From NCBI RefSeq assembly GCF_014644315.1, contig NZ_BMKL01000001.1, positions 376,001 to 440,000 of the forward strand: a stretch of 64,000 nt of DNA, written 5' to 3'. The number at the start of each line of letters is the position of its first letter. Within the stretch, counting starts at the first letter, position 1. The notes beneath the pieces were generated by a model that searched no databases, was not told the DNA's origin, and worked only from the letters and a program-made list of their open reading frames with translations. The position numbers and the translations under genes were made by a program. Shown one piece after another: positions 15,765 to 24,193 of this stretch. This stretch comes from Tsuneonella deserti. GTDB taxonomy: Bacteria; Pseudomonadota; Alphaproteobacteria; Sphingomonadales; Sphingomonadaceae.

Positions 15765-16910
15765 ATGAACTTCGATCTGTCGGACGAACAACGCATGGTG
15801 GTGGACAGCGTTCGCCGTTATCTCGACGATAAACTCGAGCCCGAAATTCGAGCGCACGGGGAACAATTCATACCTAAGCCGCTGATGCAGACATGGACGA
15901 AAGCGCTCACTGAGTACGGCCATATCACAGCCCCCCATCCGACCGAGGATGGAGGGCTCGGCATGGGATGGCTCACGCATCTACTGATCTTCGAGGAAAT
16001 TGCGTACTCGTCGCTGGACGTTGCAATTCCCGGCTTCATCAACGCGGTCGCCGCCGAGCTCCTGCGGCGCGTTGGATCAGAAAAGATCAAGCAACGCTAT
16101 TTAACAGGTATCCTCGCCGGCGAGACCTTTGTTTCAATGGGTGTATCGGAGCCCGATGTAGGGTCCGATGTCGCAGCGGTAAAAACACGCGCGGTGCGCG
16201 ACGGCGATCACTGGGTGATCAACGGTGAGAAAACTTGGATAACCAACGGCGTCTATTCAGACATTCTAATCTGCACCTGCAAGACTGACGACCATCAGAT
16301 CAGCCACATCCTGATAGACCGAGACGAAAGCGGTTATGAGGTCCGTGATATCCAGAAGATGGCCCTCAATGGCCAGTCGACTGCCCAAATCTTTCTCACC
16401 GATTGCCGAGTACCGGTCGCCAATACCTTGGGGGAAGTGGGCGACGGCGTTCGCAACACGCTTAAAGTATTCGAGATAGCACGCTGCCATATGGCCATGT
16501 GGAGCATAGGCATCGCGCGGCGCGCTTTACATGAAGCCATCGTGTATGCGCGTGAGCGGACTCAGCACGGGAAGAAGATCGCCGGTCACCAGCTCATCGC
16601 GGAGAAGATCGCGACGATGGCGACGAGGATTGATGCGGCACGCTTGCTCACTTACCGTGCCATCGCGCTCGTCGACTCCGGTGAGCGCGCCGAAAGTGAA
16701 TGTTCGATGGCCAAATGGTACGCCACCGAGATGGCAATCGACGCGACCCGGAACGCGCTCCAAATTCACGGCGGTAACGGGGTAACCAAGGACTTTATCG
16801 TCGAGCGGCTGGTTCGCGAAGCTATCATCTGTCCAATTCCAGACGGCACGACGGAAATTCAGAAGCTTATAATTTCACGCGCCGTCACTGGTGTCCCAGC
16901 CTTTCGCTAA
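15765..16910 (+). CDS. Acyl-CoA dehydrogenase with Asp in place of the usual catalytic Glu
   Basis: 381 residues, flavoprotein of the acyl-CoA dehydrogenase family. MGVSEPDVGSDVAAVKTRA and WVINGEKTWITNG form the FAD/substrate region, and RNALQIHGGNGVTKDFIVER the C-terminal helix region. The loop that normally reads YEGTxxIQ with the catalytic Glu reads IPDGTTEIQ here (Asp360), so the base is either Asp or lies elsewhere, as in some branched-chain family members. It would introduce the 2,3-double bond and pass electrons to ETF. It lies 32 bases after the thiolase, in the same operon. Confidence 0.9.
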   Translation: MNFDLSDEQRMVVDSVRRYLDDKLEPEIRAHGEQFIPKPLMQTWTKALTEYGHITAPHPTEDGGLGMGWLTHLLIFEEIAYSSLDVAIPGFINAVAAELLRRVGSEKIKQRYLTGILAGETFVSMGVSEPDVGSDVAAVKTRAVRDGDHWVINGEKTWITNGVYSDILICTCKTDDHQISHILIDRDESGYEVRDIQKMALNGQSTAQIFLTDCRVPVANTLGEVGDGVRNTLKVFEIARCHMAMWSIGIARRALHEAIVYARERTQHGKKIAGHQLIAEKIATMATRIDAARLLTYRAIALVDSGERAESECSMAKWYATEMAIDATRNALQIHGGNGVTKDFIVERLVREAIICPIPDGTTEIQKLIISRAVTGVPAFR

Positions 16911-17008
16911 CGAGGGGCAAGGAGCGAAATCGAGAAATCGTTGAACTTTGTTGAGCCGAAAAGATCGACCACGCCAGCGAAGTGCAAGACAAAAGGACAA
17001 CAGACCAA

Positions 17009-17911
17009 ATGGATCAGACGCTTCGTTACGATGGGCGCGTGGTGATCGTCACCGGCGCAGGCGGCGGCCTGGGTAGACAACACGCATTGATGTTCGCGTC
17101 GCGTGGAGCCAAGGTCGTCGTCAACGACCTAGGGGGTGACGCAAAGGGGTGCGGCGCATCTGCTGCCGCGGCGGACAGCGTCGTTGAAGAAATCCGCGCA
17201 CTCGGCGGGGAAGCTGTGGCAAGCCGGACGTCGGTCGAAGATGGTCCGGGGATCGTGCAGACGGCAATCGAGGCTTTTGGCACCGTAGATGTGGTAATTA
17301 ATAACGCTGGCATCCTTCGCGATGTGTCATTTCACAAAATGACAGACGAAGACTGGTCGCTCGTCCAGCGGGTTCACTTGAACGGTACTCGGTCGGTCAC
17401 TCAAGCGGCGTGGCCGATCTTACGCGATAAGTGTTACGGCCGGATTGTAATGACCACATCTGCCGCGGCGATTTACGGAAACTTCGGGCAAGCAAACTAC
17501 GCAGCGGCCAAGCTTGGCATCTTAGGGTTGGCCAACGCCCTTGCAGAAGAGGGGCGTTCGAAAAACATACTCGTCAACACGATCGCCCCGGCTGCGGCGT
17601 CGCGATTGACGGAGACTGCATCCTTCGCGGACTTCATGAATAATCTTCGACCAGAAGCTGTTAGCCCACTTGTGGGGTGGTTAGCGCATGAGAGGTACAA
17701 CGACACCAAGGGTCTCTTTGAAGTAGGCGCGGGTTATATTGCACAACTGCGCTGGGAGCGTTCGCAGGGGCATTGTTTCGGAGCAGCTCGACAGTTCACC
17801 GTCGACGACGTAGCGGAGCGATGGGAATCGATCGTTGATTTCAGCAGTCCTGAGCATCCTTCGACATTAGCGGAAAGTCTGACGGCTATCTCGCGCGCGC
17901 TGAGCGTATGA
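17009..17911 (+). CDS. MFE-2-type (3R)-hydroxyacyl-CoA dehydrogenase, SDR family
   Basis: 300 residues from the ATG at 17009 (MDQTLRYDGRVVIVTGAGGG). It has the SDR cofactor motif TGAGGGLG, the structural NNAG, and a catalytic Tyr-Lys in NYAAAKLG. Blocks such as VVVNDLGGDAKG, NNAGILRDVSF, IYGNFGQANYAAAKLG and GLFEVGAGYIAQLRWER are characteristic of the dehydrogenase domain of peroxisomal multifunctional enzyme 2 (HSD17B4), which oxidises 3-hydroxyacyl-CoAs of 2-methyl-branched and bile-acid side chains. Here the dehydrogenase stands alone, without fused hydratase or SCP domains. It completes the beta-oxidation set with its neighbours. Confidence 0.9.
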   Translation: MDQTLRYDGRVVIVTGAGGGLGRQHALMFASRGAKVVVNDLGGDAKGCGASAAAADSVVEEIRALGGEAVASRTSVEDGPGIVQTAIEAFGTVDVVINNAGILRDVSFHKMTDEDWSLVQRVHLNGTRSVTQAAWPILRDKCYGRIVMTTSAAAIYGNFGQANYAAAKLGILGLANALAEEGRSKNILVNTIAPAAASRLTETASFADFMNNLRPEAVSPLVGWLAHERYNDTKGLFEVGAGYIAQLRWERSQGHCFGAARQFTVDDVAERWESIVDFSSPEHPSTLAESLTAISRALSV

Positions 17912-17965
17912 TCCGCCTGATTTCCGCACCCTATCCTCGAGCGGTCGGCGCCTGAGATCGATGAG

Positions 17966-18000
17966 ACGCAGGAATGAATAGGCCGCACTTTGAATTGGAC
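17966..18000 (+). promoter_or_regulatory. Putative operator B upstream of the TonB-dependent receptor
   Basis: ACGCAGG (17966-17972), GAATAGG (17976-17982) and GCACTTTGAATTGGAC (17985-18000) repeat the blocks seen upstream of the CoA ligase gene, with small changes in spacing. The site lies 58-92 bases before the receptor start, a normal place for a regulator site. Confidence 0.45.
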
Positions 18001-18057
18001 CACCTTACCCGTCACCCCCAGAGTGTGTGGACATAAAAGCACATGGGAGGGTTTGAC

Positions 18058-20220
18058 ATGCGAAGCTACTTACTGGCGTCTGCCGCGCTAATATGTTCGG
18101 GCACCGCCGTTGCCCAGGATTCAGCAGACGAAACCGCCGAACGGCCAGTCAGCGCAACGGAGGCCCTCGCGGGCGAGATTGTTGTCACCGCGACCAAGAA
18201 GGGCTATGGTGAAGACGTCCAAGATGTGGCCGTAGCAGTAACTGCATTCGGCGAAGCGCAACTGGACGCCATGTTCGTCCAAGATTTGCAGAGCCTAAGC
18301 TACGACGTGCCCAACGTGCAGCTTGACGACGTCGGAACGGCTCCTGGCTACGCGAACTTCACGATCCGGGGGCTTGGTATCAACAGTACCATTCCGTCTA
18401 TCGACCCGACCGTCGGCGTGTTCGTTGACGGTATTTACCTCGGAATAAATGCCGGCGTGGTGCTCGACAATTTCGATCTCGCAGGCGTTGAGGTTCTGCG
18501 CGGCCCCCAGGGGTTGCTCTTCGGCCGCAACGTCACCGGCGGTGCTGTCGTGGTGCGGACGACCCAGCCGAACTTTGAACCTCGCCTAAATGCAAAGGCA
18601 TCGGTCGAGACGGGACTTAAGAAGACGATAAGCGGTACCGTCACCGGTCCGCTGATTGACGAAGTTCTTGCGGCGAAAATTGCGGTCTACTATAGCGACG
18701 ATGATGGCTATTTTCGCAATCAATTTGACGGGAAAAGTTTCGGTCGGTCAGAGAACTTAATTATCCGTCCGGCGCTCTCCATCAAGGGCGGCGAGGACTT
18801 CCGCATGGACGTTCGCTATGAGCACGGCGAAGTCAAGGGCGACGGCGCTCCGGTCCAGAGCCACGCCCTTTTTCCGCGGAACTCTACGTTTGACATCTCA
18901 CTGAACTTTCCAGGTTTCTATAACGCGAAGTGGGATCAGGCGATTGTTGAAACGAACGTTGACGTTGGCTTCGGAGAGGGCGTTGTAACCAACATTGCTG
19001 GCTATCGGCATTTTCGGTCGAAAGCCGCTTCCGACATCGACGGGACCCCTAACTCCTTTTTCCACGGCTACTTCAACATTGACCAGTCTCAAATAAGCGA
19101 CGAGCTTCGTTATGCTGGTAGGTTCAACGACCTCGAGATAACTTCTGGTCTGTACTACTTCACGCAAGACCTTCGTTACGGAGAGCTGCGCAACCTCGTT
19201 GGTGGCGCCAGCATCGTATCGGGCGGCGGCACCCAGGATCAGACTACCTGGGGCGTTTTTGCTTCGGCAGATTGGCATCTGAACGATGCAATCACCCTTA
19301 ACCTCGGCGGGCGCTACAGCTGGGAACGTAAGGCGGTTGCCATCGGAACTCTGCGCAAGAACGGCTGCAACATCGATACCTTGATATGTGCGACTAATTT
19401 TACGGACAGTGAAAGCTGGAAGGGCTTCACGCCAAAGATTGGGCTGCAGTGGAAACCCGATGAAAATACCCAACTTTATGGTCTCTATACTCGAGGCTTC
19501 CGGAGCGGGGGCTACAATTTACGCAATACCGATCCCGCAGTGCCTGCGGGACCCTTCGACCAGGAGACTCAGGATAGCTTCGAAGTCGGCGCGAAGAAGG
19601 AGTTTGGGCCGAGCCACGTGAACCTCGCGGCTTTCTATAACACCGTTAAGGATCTACAACGGGAGATCATCCTGCCTGGGCCATTGGGCGTCAGCCAAGT
19701 TATCCGGAATACAGCGGATGCGACTTTCGCAGGCTTAGAGGTGGAGGGGCTATTCTTCCTGCTTCCTAATCTCGTTCTCAACGGTCACGTCGGCTATGTT
19801 CACGGCAAGTACGACGAGATCCGCTTCGATCTGACAGGCGATGGATTGGTGAATGACAAGGACCTAGATCTTAAGCTTCCTAGGCTGTCGCCATGGACTT
19901 ATGGTGCTGGGCTGACCTTTGACCACGAACTTGGCTCGTCATTAACAGCCACAGCCCGGGTTAGCATCACGCACCGGGATGCCGCCCGTTTCACGGACAA
20001 TAACGTAGGTTTTCTCGACGAGTCTGAAATTCTCGACGCGAGCCTCACGTTGGCGACGGGCAACCACTGGCGCTTCTCAGCCTATGGTCGCAATCTGCTA
20101 AATGAGGTCACGATCGGAGGTGACACACCGCTTCCGGTTTCCTTCGGCGGTGCCGGTGCCAGCCTCTCGCCGCTTAATCGTGGGCGGGTAATTGGGGGCG
20201 AAGTAGCAGTAACGTTCTAG
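18058..20220 (+). CDS. TonB-dependent outer-membrane receptor
   Basis: 720 residues from the ATG at 18058, which has GGGAGG 8 bases upstream. A signal peptide ends at GTAVAQ, a TonB-box-like EIVVTATKK follows, then the plug domain (ITG-type segment FTIRGLGINSTIPSIDPTVG, VLRGPQGLLFGRNVTGGAV) and a beta barrel ending in EVAVTF, with a terminal Phe as expected. It would import the substrate of the downstream degradation pathway with energy from TonB-ExbBD. In sphingomonads such receptors commonly take up hydrophobic or aromatic compounds rather than only iron chelates. It is transcribed in the same direction as the beta-oxidation genes but has its own upstream motif. Confidence 0.93.
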   Translation: MRSYLLASAALICSGTAVAQDSADETAERPVSATEALAGEIVVTATKKGYGEDVQDVAVAVTAFGEAQLDAMFVQDLQSLSYDVPNVQLDDVGTAPGYANFTIRGLGINSTIPSIDPTVGVFVDGIYLGINAGVVLDNFDLAGVEVLRGPQGLLFGRNVTGGAVVVRTTQPNFEPRLNAKASVETGLKKTISGTVTGPLIDEVLAAKIAVYYSDDDGYFRNQFDGKSFGRSENLIIRPALSIKGGEDFRMDVRYEHGEVKGDGAPVQSHALFPRNSTFDISLNFPGFYNAKWDQAIVETNVDVGFGEGVVTNIAGYRHFRSKAASDIDGTPNSFFHGYFNIDQSQISDELRYAGRFNDLEITSGLYYFTQDLRYGELRNLVGGASIVSGGGTQDQTTWGVFASADWHLNDAITLNLGGRYSWERKAVAIGTLRKNGCNIDTLICATNFTDSESWKGFTPKIGLQWKPDENTQLYGLYTRGFRSGGYNLRNTDPAVPAGPFDQETQDSFEVGAKKEFGPSHVNLAAFYNTVKDLQREIILPGPLGVSQVIRNTADATFAGLEVEGLFFLLPNLVLNGHVGYVHGKYDEIRFDLTGDGLVNDKDLDLKLPRLSPWTYGAGLTFDHELGSSLTATARVSITHRDAARFTDNNVGFLDESEILDASLTLATGNHWRFSAYGRNLLNEVTIGGDTPLPVSFGGAGASLSPLNRGRVIGGEVAVTF

Positions 20221-20229
20221 GCCGGCAAC

Positions 20230-20257
20230 GGTGCGGCGGGCGCTGGTCCGCCGCACC
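20230..20257. terminator. Bidirectional terminator-like hairpin between receptor and LysR genes
   Basis: GGTGCGGCGG (20230-20239) and CCGCCGCACC (20248-20257) form a perfect 10-bp stem with an 8-base loop, placed exactly between the convergent stops. No long U-run is present. Confidence 0.55.
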
Positions 20258-21252
20258 TAAACCACGTGACGCGAATTACTCACCCGCTCTCTCCACGTGT
20301 CGCGAACATAGCTTACGAGTGCGCGAGCAGCCGGCTTGAGCGGCCAGCGGTTCCGGGCTGCGTAACAAAGCGTTAGTGGCTCGAGAAAATCCGTTTCTTC
20401 AAGTGTATCAAAGCCGGCCCGGAACCAGCTACTTTTAGTAAATTGTCTCGCGATCATGCCGATCGCATCAGACGACGCTACTATTCGCCGTACATGGACG
20501 AATTGATCGGTCATGTGAATTTTTTGTACCGGGTGTTGACCGGCCTGTTCGTACATTTCCTGAATTATTGAACTATAAGGCTCGGAGGAGGAGGGAACAA
20601 CGAACTCGTATTCTACAAGCGCGTCCTTCGCCGCAGCCCGTCTAAGCAGAAGCGGATGGCCGGACCTGACGAACGGAAGGATCTCAATCGTCGCTACCCG
20701 CTCGCATTTAAATTGCGGCCAGCTGGCGAATGCTGGTTCAAGGCCGAAAGCAATGTCAATATCGCCGCGCGAAAGCAGCCGTACTCCTCGTTCGCTATTC
20801 CCCGAGACTATTTCGAAACGCACCGCGGAATGGCGTCGCAGCAATCGTATCAACGGTTCGGTCAGGATCCAATCCATTGAGCCGGGAAATAGTCCAACGC
20901 GCAATGGGCCGGCGTACGGATTCGCGCTTCGGTCCCGATCGCCAAGCAGCTCGGCCATGTCAGCTAGAAGCCGGGCAGCCCGCTCGATGAAATCGCGTCC
21001 TTCTTCCGTCGGCATGACCGAGCGTGATGTGCGATGGAAGAGTGCATACCCCAACTGCCTTTCCAGGTCCGCGACACTTTTGCTTACTGCGGATTGGGAG
21101 AGGCTACAGGCCTCGGCCGCGCGCGAAAACGAGCGGTACTGGCCGACAGCGACAGCGTGTTTGAGGCGAGAGTCGAGTATTGCAAATCCCCAGCGGAATG
21201 ATTCCACTGACGACCGAGTTAGCGCATCCTTGGGATTTCCGCCAAGCTTCAT
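20257..21252 (-). CDS. LysR-family transcriptional regulator of the catabolic block
   Basis: 331 residues, slightly longer than usual, so the true start may lie some 20 codons inside the frame. The winged helix-turn-helix reads SFSRAAEACSLSQSAVSKSVADLERQLGYALFHR (shown here only to locate it, about residues 41-74). The effector domain starts near 115 (GPLRVGLFPGS). It is divergent from the racemase gene with 101 bases between them, the classic LysR arrangement, and probably controls that gene and, through similar motifs, the ligase operon and the receptor. Confidence 0.9.
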   Translation of the reverse strand: MKLGGNPKDALTRSSVESFRWGFAILDSRLKHAVAVGQYRSFSRAAEACSLSQSAVSKSVADLERQLGYALFHRTSRSVMPTEEGRDFIERAARLLADMAELLGDRDRSANPYAGPLRVGLFPGSMDWILTEPLIRLLRRHSAVRFEIVSGNSERGVRLLSRGDIDIAFGLEPAFASWPQFKCERVATIEILPFVRSGHPLLLRRAAAKDALVEYEFVVPSSSEPYSSIIQEMYEQAGQHPVQKIHMTDQFVHVRRIVASSDAIGMIARQFTKSSWFRAGFDTLEETDFLEPLTLCYAARNRWPLKPAARALVSYVRDTWRERVSNSRHVV

Positions 21253-21286
21253 CGTAGATTGGAGGCAAAGAGAATGATCGGTAGCT

Positions 21287-21305
21287 GGTGTTTGAATTGC
21301 CCGCC
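21287..21305. promoter_or_regulatory. Putative operator C between LysR and racemase genes
   Basis: GGTGTTTGAATTGCCCGCC matches the third block of the motifs at 17985 and 11924 (core TTTGAATT). It lies 35 bases from the LysR start and 49 from the racemase start. Confidence 0.35.
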
Positions 21306-21353
21306 TGAGTCCAAGCGGAGCGGGTCCGCGAAGAGCTTCGGGGATCGGTTTTA

Positions 21354-22451
21354 ATGGCGCTGGGACCTTTGGCTGGCCTGCGGGTAATTGAGGTGGCCGG
21401 GATCGGTCCGGCGCCGTTTTGCGGAATGCTGCTAGCAGACCTGGGCGCGGACGTGATCGTAGTGGAGCGCTTAAGCCCGAGCCCTGACAGCATCGATTTG
21501 GGTTCTGCCGCGATCATAAATCGAGGTAAGAGAGCGGTCGCGCTGGATCTCAAAGCGCTTGGCGATGTCGCCCGTTTTCTCGAACTCGTCGTAGCCTCCG
21601 ACGTGGTGATCGAAGGGATGCGCCCGGGAGTGATGGAGCGCCTAGGTATCGGCCCTAAAGTTTGCCTCGCGCGCAATCCGGGTTTGGTTTTTGGCCGCAT
21701 GACCGGGTGGGGCCAAGAGGGCCCACTTTCGCAAGCGGCGGGCCATGACATCAACTACATCGCGTTATCGGGCGCGCTTTGGTATGCGGGCCAACCCGGT
21801 GACGCTCCAATGGCACCGCCCAGCCTAATTGGCGACATCGGCGGTGGCGCTCTTTATCTAGCGGTTGGTGTGCTCGCGGCCATCATGAACGCGCGCTCGA
21901 CTGGGATTGGACAAGTGGTTGATGCTGCCATTGTGGATGGCAGCGCGCACATGATGAACCTAATGCTTAGCCTCCGAGCACTTGGGCAAGTCGTCGAAGA
22001 GAGGGGCAAGAGCATCCTCGATGGCCCGCACTGGTATGCGACCTACCGGTGTTCTGACGGCGGGTTCGTATCGCTTGGTTCGCTCGAACCTAAATTTTAC
22101 GGTGTGCTTTTGGATAAGATGGGATTGGCTCGCGAGGAGTTTTTCGCTGACGCTCGGGACCAAACGTTGTGGCCAAGCCTGAAGCGGCGTTTCGCTGAAA
22201 TCTTTTCCACGAAGAGCCGCGCTGAGTGGTGTACGTTGCTTGAAGGAAGTGATGCCTGTTTCGCACCCGTCTTGGATCCACAGGAAGCCGCTAAGCACGA
22301 ACACATGATAGCTCGTCGGGTGTATGACGACGTCGACGGGGTACTTCAGGCGATGCCGGCGCCGCGCTTCTCGGCAACACCCTCTGCGGCCCGCGCCCCT
22401 GCCGCTATGCGACGCGAAGCTTTGGATCGCATCCTGCAGGATTGGAATTGA
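21354..22451 (+). CDS. Alpha-methylacyl-CoA racemase (CaiB/BaiF family III)
   Basis: 365 residues starting MALGPLAGLRVIEVAGIGPA. The N-terminal CoA-binding fold includes LLADLGADVIVVER. His131 in AAGHDINYIALSG and Asp161 in GDIGGGALYLAVG correspond to the His/Asp pair that removes and returns the alpha proton in 2-methylacyl-CoA racemases. It would convert (2R)- to (2S)-methylacyl-CoA so that the dehydrogenase can act. Its presence is the strongest sign that the island's substrate is methyl-branched, such as an isoprenoid or sterol side chain. Divergent from the LysR gene. Confidence 0.9.
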   Translation: MALGPLAGLRVIEVAGIGPAPFCGMLLADLGADVIVVERLSPSPDSIDLGSAAIINRGKRAVALDLKALGDVARFLELVVASDVVIEGMRPGVMERLGIGPKVCLARNPGLVFGRMTGWGQEGPLSQAAGHDINYIALSGALWYAGQPGDAPMAPPSLIGDIGGGALYLAVGVLAAIMNARSTGIGQVVDAAIVDGSAHMMNLMLSLRALGQVVEERGKSILDGPHWYATYRCSDGGFVSLGSLEPKFYGVLLDKMGLAREEFFADARDQTLWPSLKRRFAEIFSTKSRAEWCTLLEGSDACFAPVLDPQEAAKHEHMIARRVYDDVDGVLQAMPAPRFSATPSAARAPAAMRREALDRILQDWN

Positions 22452-22691
22452 GGTTGCTGTCTCATTATCCAATTGTCTGTCGGCGTCTGCGCCATGGCAT
22501 TGAATTGGCAGTTTACCATGCTCCGCATCCCGAAATCAGTCGGGCACCCAGCGGCCTAACAGCTGCCGTTCGGTCGAGCGATCGCGAACGGCCGCGTTCC
22601 ACCCAACACCGGATGTTCGACGGGCCGCGGCAGCATCCTGCAAGCTGACGATCACCTACCAAGCGCAGGATGGGTATACTCGTGCGCCGAA

Positions 22692-22755
22692 TTTGAGCAG
22701 TGCTCAAAACATTGAGAAAAGCGTCACAAAACGGTCGCTCTCCGAGCAATGTGAC
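22692..22755. other. Res-like site upstream of the resolvase
   Basis: TTTGAGCA-G-TGCTCAAA (22692-22708) is a 17-base dyad, and GTCACA (22723-22728) with TGTGAC (22750-22755) a wider one. They lie just before the resolvase gene, where Tn3-type res subsites are found. The rest of the gap 22452-22800 shows nothing recognisable. Confidence 0.4.
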
Positions 22756-22800
22756 AGCATCGGCGGTGGGTCTTAGACCCATATGTTACAGGAGGAGCGC

Positions 22801-23334
22801 ATGATCGTCGGTTATGCCCGCGTATCCACGTCCGACCAGAATCTCGCTGTGCAGCTTGCCGAGTTGGAAGCCCACGGCTGCGAGCGCGTTTTCACCGACA
22901 AGGCCACTGGCACGAACATAGCCAGGGCGGGACTTACCGACATGCTAGAGTTCGTGCGCGAAGGCGACACACTGGTTGTGGTTCGCCTCGACCGCTTCGC
23001 GCGATCGCTGTCAGACCTCTATGCGATGCTAGAGCACCTGACGCGTCAAGGTGTTGCGTTCCACTGCCTTCGCCAGTCCATCGACACCTCTACCAGCACC
23101 GGCAAACTCACGCTGGCGATCCTGGGAGCGGTCGCGGAATTCGAGAACGACTTACGTCGCGAACGCCAGCGCGAGGGCATCGACCGCGCGAGGGAGCGCG
23201 GCGTCTATAAGGGCCGTAAGCGCACGGTGGACAATGGGGAAGTACGTCGGCTGCACAGCGAAGGGGCCAAGCCTACCGCCATTGCCAGCGCGCTCGGCAT
23301 CAGCCGCACGAGCGTTTACCGTGCGCTAAGCTGA
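22801..23334 (+). CDS. Small serine resolvase/invertase
   Basis: 177 residues from the ATG at 22801, preceded by AGGAGG. The catalytic domain reads MIVGYARVSTSDQNLAVQ with Ser10, then TGTNIARAGL, VVRLDRFARSL and a C-terminal helix-turn-helix (ATAIASALGISRTSVYRA-type segment). It matches Tn3-family resolvases and DNA invertases. No transposase is found near it, so it may be a transposon relic, a multimer-resolution system from a plasmid stage, or may act on the palindromes just upstream. Confidence 0.92.
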   Translation: MIVGYARVSTSDQNLAVQLAELEAHGCERVFTDKATGTNIARAGLTDMLEFVREGDTLVVVRLDRFARSLSDLYAMLEHLTRQGVAFHCLRQSIDTSTSTGKLTLAILGAVAEFENDLRRERQREGIDRARERGVYKGRKRTVDNGEVRRLHSEGAKPTAIASALGISRTSVYRALS

Positions 23335-23389
23335 TGGAAGACCCGGCATCGTGGGGCCACCACTCGCATATGACAGCACGAAAGTAAGG

Positions 23390-23405
23390 GGCCGACCTTT
23401 CGGCC
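23390..23405 (-). terminator. Terminator of the leftward unknown operon
   Basis: GGCCGA-CCTT-TCGGCC (23390-23405) lies just after the stop of the 46-residue gene. On the minus strand the stem is followed by CCCCTTACTTTC. It also separates this operon from the convergent resolvase gene. Confidence 0.55.
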
Positions 23406-23423
23406 AGCCCCCCCTTGGTTCAA

Positions 23424-23564
23424 TCACTCGAATTCAGTTTCCACACGAGCCAACGCCTCTATGATTTGGTCATAAAGGTGTTCGGCGTCACCGTCCCGAG
23501 GCTTCCGGCCGAGTCTGCGGAAATACATCACCGCAGCCGTGTAGATCATCTCTTCCTCGGTCAT
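23424..23564 (-). CDS. 46-residue protein, last gene of a three-gene unknown operon
   Basis: The protein starts MTEEEMIYTAAVMYFRRLGR and is acidic with a basic patch. Its ATG overlaps the stop of the preceding gene (ATGA at 23564-23561), so translation is probably coupled. A terminator follows. Small acidic proteins of this type are common in phage and plasmid operons. No function assigned. Confidence 0.6.
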   Translation of the reverse strand: MTEEEMIYTAAVMYFRRLGRKPRDGDAEHLYDQIIEALARVETEFE

Positions 23565-24148
23565 TGGCCAGCGGTGCCCCTGCCCGCGTCTAACAGGGCC
23601 TGTAGGGCTGCTAGCTGCGCACGACGCTTAGGAGACATTTCGCCCCCCATAACCGCCTCGTAAGGTGGATCGTCACGCTCCCTGATTGCTGGGGGCAACT
23701 CAGGGTCGGAGGAATCCACCAACCAAAGTCGGTCCACCGCAGAAAGAGCGTCGCACTCCTTCCAGGCACGCTTGATGTCCTCATCGAGCGAACTTTGGAT
23801 GGCATCCGCTCGGATCATGCATTCGACTATCTCGGCTTCCAACCGAGCGATTTTTCGACGGAGGGTATTGATCCGCTCTGGCGCTGTGCGTTTGTCCTTA
23901 GCTGCGAGCGCTCGCCAGTCCTTGTAGCGGTGAATGCCAGCGGACCATTGAGTGGTAGCAGCACAAGCCGCATACCCACTTTGCACCGCAACGGCGCAGA
24001 GGTTTTCATACTCGGACTCATAAACGCCGAACGCAACGGCTCCTAGTAACTCGAACATTTGCTCAGCCGACAGCAAGCCCCGCGAGTAGTCGGCCAGCTC
24101 CCGAACTAGCTGCCCCACTTGGTGGTGCTTCGTTTCAGTTAGTGCCAT
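23561..24148 (-). CDS. Unknown helical protein, middle gene of the leftward operon
   Basis: 195 residues from the ATG at 24148 (MALTETKHHQVGQLVREL). The ribosome binding site GGAG lies inside a hairpin. The sequence is largely helical: an N-terminal helical bundle, then a coiled coil (RINTLRRKIARLEAEIVECMI, about residues 95-115), then an acidic tail with DPPYEAVMGGEMSPKRR. The DPPY here is not in a methyltransferase context. Upstream neighbour ends 46 bases away. Function unknown; the setting suggests phage- or plasmid-derived genes. Confidence 0.72.
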   Translation of the reverse strand: MALTETKHHQVGQLVRELADYSRGLLSAEQMFELLGAVAFGVYESEYENLCAVAVQSGYAACAATTQWSAGIHRYKDWRALAAKDKRTAPERINTLRRKIARLEAEIVECMIRADAIQSSLDEDIKRAWKECDALSAVDRLWLVDSSDPELPPAIRERDDPPYEAVMGGEMSPKRRAQLAALQALLDAGRGTAGQ

Positions 24149-24152
24149 GCGC

Positions 24153-24191
24153 CTCACTCCAAAGAGTGAGCTGGGGCCGAAGCCCCAGCTC
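24153..24191 (-). promoter_or_regulatory. Two mutually exclusive hairpins in the intercistronic gap
   Basis: On the minus strand, an 11-bp stem (24167-24177 with 24182-24192, GAGCTGGGGC core) is followed by a 7-bp stem CTCACTC/GAGTGAG (24153-24170) that includes the ribosome binding site of the gene at 24148. They share the bases 24167-24170, so only one can form fully. This could act as a partial terminator and translation switch. Confidence 0.45.
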
Positions 24192-24193
24192 AA

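Noticed and set aside
23561..24148. DPPY motif as a methyltransferase site
   Set aside because: The DPPYEAVMGG segment is near the C-terminus of a coiled-coil protein with no SAM-binding motif.
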